Assembly (NCBI RefSeq): GCF_012432095.1
Contig: NC_081169.1
Location: 23,961,789 to 24,025,788, forward strand
Length of the DNA: 64,000 nt
From: Onychostoma macrolepis
Taxonomy: Eukaryota; Chordata; Actinopteri; Cypriniformes; Cyprinidae
Direction of reading: 5' to 3'
A program made the position numbers and the translations under genes. Shown one piece after another: positions 60,165-64,000 of the stretch. The notes beneath the pieces are model-generated. The model ran no database searches. It was not told where the DNA came from and was given only the letters and a program-made list of their open reading frames with translations. How positions within the stretch are numbered: the first letter of the stretch is position 1; each line of letters begins with the position of its first letter.

Positions 60165-60879
60165 TTTGATACTTTTGTTAAAGATGCAGAGACAAATATC
60201 TGAGATTGTTACAAGAGCATCTGATCATTTTTTATAAAGCATAAGCAACAATCTCCTTCTGACACCATTATGACTTATGAGAGTTTGAAGAACACACTGA
60301 GCACAATGATCCTGGCCGGCTTCAGAGTTCACGATTACACACACACACAAGCAGCAGATGAATGCAAATGTATTCTGATGCTGGCATAATAACAGCGTGG
60401 TGATGTAGAGTGCAGCGGTTTGTAATGAAGGCAGGCCTCTCATAGACCCTGCCACAGAACAAGGACTAATTGTGGTCTAGCAGAGACGGGTCGCAGCATT
60501 TTTGTATGCATTTTCCAGCTACGCGCAGTTTGTCCAATGAATCCCACAAGATGAATGGCCACATGAGACTGAGCAATTCTACTGGCAAACACTGTGATTA
60601 TTGCACAACGGCTATAATCAATCTTTTATTGGAAGTATTCATCTGAAAAAAAAACACATATTGGACCCGCTGGTCATTCGTGGTTTTGGGTAATGTAGGA
60701 TTTTATTAAAAATAGGCTTTATCAGATTAAGCTGACAAATGTTCATGATGTATATGTGCAACGGAATAAAAGACAGTGTGTGTGCGTGCATGTGAAAGAA
60801 AAAGAGAGAGGAGGAAGAATCATGATAACTCACTTCTGAAGATGAGTAACAGAAGAAAGGCGGACCCTCGCAACACGAT
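51004..60879 (-). CDS. fxyd5-like: FXYD-family Na,K-ATPase regulator, FXYD5/dysadherin-like (start exon missing)
   Basis: Minus-strand exons: 60834-60879, 58831-58929, 58366-58506, 57712-57750, 56286-56315, 53678-53752, 53515-53560 and probably 51004-51055 (ends in TAA). Phases join without conflict. Order: hydrophobic signal IVLRGSAFLLLLIFR; Ser/Thr-rich ectodomain with sequons NVT, NAT, NVT and runs such as TETTTPLESSTPP and STDSPVTSAVTSEKTT; the FXYD core PFDYNYASLRHVGL; TM helix TIAAILFVMGIMVLG; basic Cys-containing tail CGKVKGMPRCRIGKG. FXYD proteins bind the Na,K-ATPase alpha-beta complex and tune its ion affinity; the long O-glycosylation-prone ectodomain is characteristic of FXYD5. 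The first exon must end in phase 0 and carry the ATG; I found no convincing one up to 64000, so it may lie beyond the window. The exact orthology within FXYDs is inferred. Confidence 0.8.
51570..52376. mobile_element. MITE with CCTGAGGCCATCCAAGATGTA arms
   Basis: Left arm (CACCCTGAGGCCATCCAAGA, CACCAATGGATCCTCTGCAG) is mirrored by the right arm (CATTCATTGCAGCGGATCCG, TCTTGGATGGCCTGAGGGTG). It lies in the last FXYD intron; non-coding. Confidence 0.82.
53515..53560 (-). CDS. fxyd5-like: FXYD juxtamembrane tail exon
   Basis: The exon after CATCTGGAAG reads C-GKVKGMPRCRIGKG and ends at GTGAGA in phase 2. The CGK directly after the helix and the Cys/Arg-rich tail fit fish FXYD5-like proteins. A shorter variant ending at GTGAAA eight bases in is possible but less likely. 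Confidence 0.75.
53678..53752 (-). CDS. fxyd5-like: FXYD transmembrane exon
   Basis: Encodes NYASLRHVGLTIAAILFVMG followed by IMVLG. The conserved features of the family are present: Tyr and Leu-Arg after the FXYD motif, and the two glycines of the helix. Donor GTAAGT in phase 1. Confidence 0.88.
54601..55361. mobile_element. hAT-like element nested in the MITE
   Basis: Inverted ends GGTCACACTTTATATTAGGT and CACCTAATATAAAGTGGGAC; flanked by ACAAATTC and ACAAATCC, an 8-bp duplication with one difference. The interior contains GGTAAGGTTAGGGACAGGTT and GTAATTACAGAAATTAATTT words, and is itself interrupted. Confidence 0.8.
54758..55162. mobile_element. Third-level 405-bp insertion, unclassified
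   Basis: Interrupts a stretch that otherwise reads GGTGGTATGGGTAG|GTTTAAGGGTGGG and is bounded by GTAG on both sides. It has a TATATTTTG stretch and an AATAAA near 55030, reminiscent of a solo LTR, but the ends (AACGTCAGC and GACGTAACA) do not follow TG...CA in either orientation with certainty. Confidence 0.55.
56286..56315 (-). CDS. fxyd5-like: FXYD signature exon (30 nt)
   Basis: Reads DKKWDEPFDY between CAACAG and GTAAG. FDY is the F-X-Y-D type signature (PFxYD in most members; here PFDY followed by Asn at the splice junction instead of Asp). Too short to be seen by frame length. Confidence 0.85.
56790..56990. repeat. Dispersed repeat, same family as 17028-17545 (copy 4, truncated)
   Basis: Contains AAATGTGTTCTTTTGAACAT and ends CCCAAATGTTTGAACGGTAG, the usual terminus. 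Confidence 0.72.
57283..57430. repeat. Repeat fragment with CTGATGA...GAAAC motif
   Basis: CCTGATGAAGGTCATGCGAC followed by CGAAACATAC resembles the conserved tail segment of a widespread fish retroelement and has hammerhead-like core letters. It directly follows a perfect 8-bp inverted repeat (TCATCAGG/CCTGATGA). Confidence 0.4.
59330..59960. repeat. Three tandem copies of a ~200-bp unit containing TTCTA microsatellites
   Basis: TATGAATATAAATATAGA, GAGATATGC(T/C/A)AC and TTGCTCTTTTT-type words recur at about 200-bp spacing (near 59360/59460, 59625/59680 and 59785/59860). The first and third copies end in long (TTCTA)n runs (59480-59547 and 59880-59925); the middle copy has none. Located in the first FXYD intron seen here. 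Confidence 0.8.
60131..60158. repeat. GA microsatellite
   Basis: Fourteen or so GA dinucleotides in an FXYD intron. Confidence 0.9.
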
Positions 60880-61149
60880 CTGAAAAAGAGAAAACACCCA
60901 CAATCACAAACATACAAACGCATGTCTCCGTGACTGTTGAAAAAAGGTGGCTGTACCTTTTTTTGTACATTTTCCCACAAAGCACTGCTGTTTTTTTCAG
61001 TATTATATTCTCTTTTATTCTATTGCAACCTTAAAGCAAGATTAACCCTTTTTACTTCCATAATGTGACATATTTTTAATATTTGAGAAAAAAAAAATTA
61101 TGTTTATCTATTTGGAATTGACTGGATAGTGAAAAAATAGTGCAGAATG

Positions 61150-61570
61150 GAGTTTGCCGTTTTAAGGTCCTTTTGAAGGAAATTTAATACTTTTATTGAT
61201 TGCAAGGGCACAATAAAATGAATAAAAGTGTCAGAAAAGACTTTTGCATTTTTACAATAAATAAATGCTGTTCTTTTGAACTTTCTGTTCACCAAAGGAT
61301 CCTAAGAATATAATTCTATCATAAACATTTTAATCAGCACAACTGTTTTCAGCTTTGATAATAATAATAAAAAAATGTTTCTTGAGATGCAAATTAGCAT
61401 ATTGAATGATTTCTGAAAGATTATATGACACTGAAGATTTGAGTAATTATGCTGAAAATTCAGCATTGCATCACAGGGATAAATTACATTTTAAATGTAA
61501 TATTTCACAGTTTTTACTGTATTTGTGATCAAATAAATGCAGCCTTGGTGAGCATAACTTTTGAATGACA
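61150..61570. repeat. Dispersed repeat, same family (copy 5)
   Basis: Contains AATGCTGTTCTTTTGAACTT, TTTCTTGAGATGCAAATTAG and AAATGCAGCCTTGGTGAGCA in the family order, orientation as copy 3. Confidence 0.78.
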
Positions 61571-62154
61571 GAATACTGTAAGTAGGTTAATTTTTGATTT
61601 CGTGTTGAATATTTAGCTGCAGCAATGCTTGTGTTATGGTGCTTTACAGTTTTCTCGCGCTGCCGTAAACATTCTGCCCGTGTAATGAGAGCGTTTGAGA
61701 TGAAAGGTCTTGACATTTCCCAACGTTATCATTAGCCAATCAATTCTGAGATGTGGTTGTTTTGGAAATTTGTGCCTTTTGATCCATAAAAGCCCAACAA
61801 TAGAAGGCTGCCAGTGTTTATGAGGGGAGGGGTTACTTAGCAACAGTGACATGAACAAGCACACAACACAAACACTGGATTATGACACATCAGATGACAG
61901 GCCGGCATTACAGTCACCGAGCTCTCCATTAGTATAATCAAACAACCGTAGCACCAAAAATATGTGAAAAAAAATGTGTCACTGGGTAAACTCTGTCAAC
62001 CCCTTTATCTGGCTATCAGTGCACAGAAAAGATCCATCACACGAAATACATATATCTTTTTTTCCATGTCAGGTTTTCTACATGAAAGGTGCTAGAATAA
62101 GCCATGGATTATTAAAATAAGCCTTTATTTCCCCCCCAAAATGGAAAAATACTC

Positions 62155-62620
62155 AACTTTTCAAAAGTTTGGGGTCAGTAAGATTAAAAAAAAAAAAAAG
62201 TTTTTTGAAGTCTCTTATACTCACCAAGGCTCTATTTATTTGATTAAATATACAATAAAAACAGCAAAATTGAGAAATATTATTACAATTTAAAATAACT
62301 CTCTTCTTTTTGAATACATTTTAAAATGTAATTCATTTCTGTGATGCAAAGCTGAAATTTCAGCAGCCATTCCTCCAGTCTTCAGTGTCACATGATCAGA
62401 AATCTTTTCAGAAATCACTCTAATATGCTGATTTGAAGAAACATTTCTGATTATCATTGATTGCCACTGATAAATAAAGCGTTCTTTGATGAATACAAAT
62501 TTCAAAACATTTACTTGAAATAGTTTTTTTGTTTGGTTTTTTTTTGTGCAAAAATGCAAGTCTTTAATGTCACTTTTGATCAATTTAATGTGTCCTTACT
62601 CAATAAAAGTATTAATTTCT
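62155..62620. repeat. Dispersed repeat, same family (copy 6, near full length)
   Basis: Opens TTTTCAAAAGTTTGGGGTCA, then CACCAAGGCTCTATTTATTT and CCTCCAGTCTTCAGTGTCAC; orientation as copy 2. With copy 5 it forms an inverted pair about 1 kb apart. Confidence 0.8.
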
Positions 62621-64000
62621 TTGAAAAATGTGGGCTAAACTATGTCAGATGCTTTGGGGGTAAGATGTGCCAGTGTCAAAACTAATAGTGATAATCATTT
62701 GCATTCAAATGCAGAAAAAGTTGTTTTATTCATCTTGTTGATAAGTAATAATCATAGACAGAAATGGTATAAATATTATGACACGTGAATGTATCATAAC
62801 TAAATGCATACATTCTCACCAAAATAACATCAAAGATAACAGACAACCATTAACAACCATCAGTATTATTATAATTATTATTAATAATTAATTAATTAAT
62901 TTTTTGAGCATGGTTTAGGGTTAAAATTTCATTTCCAAATCCATACATAAATTTAAAAAGTGATCTCTGTTTGAACAGTTTCATGTTGTCTGGTCTGATT
63001 TGGTAACAATATCCAAACAAACTGTGCAATGTTCCTGTCTGTAAGAGCTTCCCCTAAGCCAGCAGAGACGTGGCCCTAAGCATGTTCTGCTGAAATCGGC
63101 ATATGGAGAACACAGCTCAGCATGGAGCCTTTGCGTCCTTACAGTTTAATTGTATCGGACTCAATTAAGTTATAAATTTAATTAACACACGTAATGACTG
63201 CTGACATGTCAAAAATGATTAATGCATCATATCAAAGCTCTAGGCTAAACATTTTCTGAATAAGTGAGCAAAAACCAAATTATGTTACAATTATCTCCGC
63301 TTTCCCCTACAACAACAAATAAGAACAGTAGTAGTGACTATTCAAAATTCAAGAGTGTCGTACTTCACACTACTTCCTGTAAGCGTGAACTGCTGCCATG
63401 TGTTACCACTGAGCATTCAATTTGTTGAAAGGTTAGATCAAGCCAATCACTCCCGTCTTGTATAACACCTTTTAACGCAGAGACGACTCTGAGTCATAAA
63501 GAAATGTAACTTAATGGAGTGGAAGTGTGGTATGAACATAATTCAATGTCTCGACGGATCTATCCATTAATATATTCATACTGGCCACAGTTTTCAAAGT
63601 AATATTTCTAACTTTATAGAACATGAGTGTCTGTGATGGTATTTTTATGACAAATCAAATAGAAAAATGTTATTATTTTTTAAATGTACTAATAGGCCTC
63701 GTTTTTATCATGCTAAGTATTTTTTATAATTATTATTATTATTATTTTTTTCAGATTTTGGAGTGAAATACACCCAGCTGACCATTTTATTTTTGACTTT
63801 TCCTAACTTTCATAACAAAAATGAATAAATAAGCATTTATTATTAATATTGCATGTTTATTTGTTCCTTTTCCATTTTATTTTGTGGCCTCCAAGACCTT
63901 TTTCATTAGAAGTAGCCACTTTGATCTATGCGAGGGCAAGCATGTATTGAACTGTGGCTGTGTGCCTCATTTTCTTCTGCAGGTGAGTGAGTGTGTTTAC

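Larger units (their letters stand above)
60900..64000. other. Right end of window: upstream of the FXYD signal exon
   Basis: Apart from two dispersed repeats I see no supported exon. The missing FXYD start exon should be here or beyond 64000; ATG-plus-donor candidates at about 61850 and 62840 fail the required phase 0. Confidence 0.5.

Noticed and set aside
61831..61856. ATG followed by a donor (MSLLL) as the missing FXYD first exon
   Set aside because: It ends in phase 1, whereas the exon 60834-60879 needs phase 0.
1..64000. CRISPR arrays, bacterial operons, rRNA or tRNA genes
   Set aside because: No regularly spaced direct repeats with unique spacers, no ribosome-binding-site operon layout, and no tRNA A/B-box pair or rRNA segment that I could recognise.

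Overview
The window is vertebrate nuclear DNA, most probably from a cyprinid (carp/zebrafish-like) fish. Genes are split into short exons with GT/AG borders, introns are AT-rich, and the non-coding DNA is full of palindromic MITEs, hAT-like elements, L2/CR1-like LINE tails and AT microsatellites of the kind common in cyprinid genomes. Nothing here suggests bacterial or viral DNA. The species assignment is an inference from repeat style and protein similarity recalled from memory, not from a search.

Left part (about 1-15.5 kb, minus strand): the 5' part of a large secreted mucus-type glycoprotein gene of the FCGBP (IgGFc-binding protein) class. Fifteen coding exons can be chained with matching phases: a signal-peptide exon, one long exon for the N-terminal IgGFc-binding domain, then repeated VWD-C8-TIL units. 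Four full units and the first half of a fifth are visible, and the gene runs off the left edge. Two exons (6634-6971 and 821-1421) each carry an apparent one-base deletion that breaks the frame, so the copy is either decaying or affected by sequence errors. A TATA-like box and a short 5'UTR exon candidate lie near 15.42-15.47 kb.

Middle (about 15.5-29.8 kb): a long gene-poor interval made of dispersed repeats, including a LINE tail inserted into a MITE (23.8-25.2 kb). A weak unidentified coding candidate lies on the minus strand at 27.25-28.0 kb.

Right part: two small single-pass membrane protein genes in convergent (tail-to-tail) orientation. On the plus strand (37.17-46.26 kb) seven exons encode a protein of about 120 residues with a signal peptide, an acidic ectodomain, one TM helix and a short tail; I do not recognise the family. 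On the minus strand (about 60.88-51.0 kb) short exons encode an FXYD-family Na,K-ATPase regulator with a Ser/Thr-rich ectodomain, most like FXYD5/dysadherin; its start-codon exon was not found. Their predicted poly(A) signals lie about 1 kb apart (49.67 and 50.64 kb). From about 60.9 to 64 kb I see only repeats and unassigned sequence.

Functional view: the FCGBP-like protein would act in extracellular mucus, while the two small genes encode epithelial-type plasma-membrane proteins. I see no operon-like or multi-gene system; proximity may simply be conserved vertebrate synteny.
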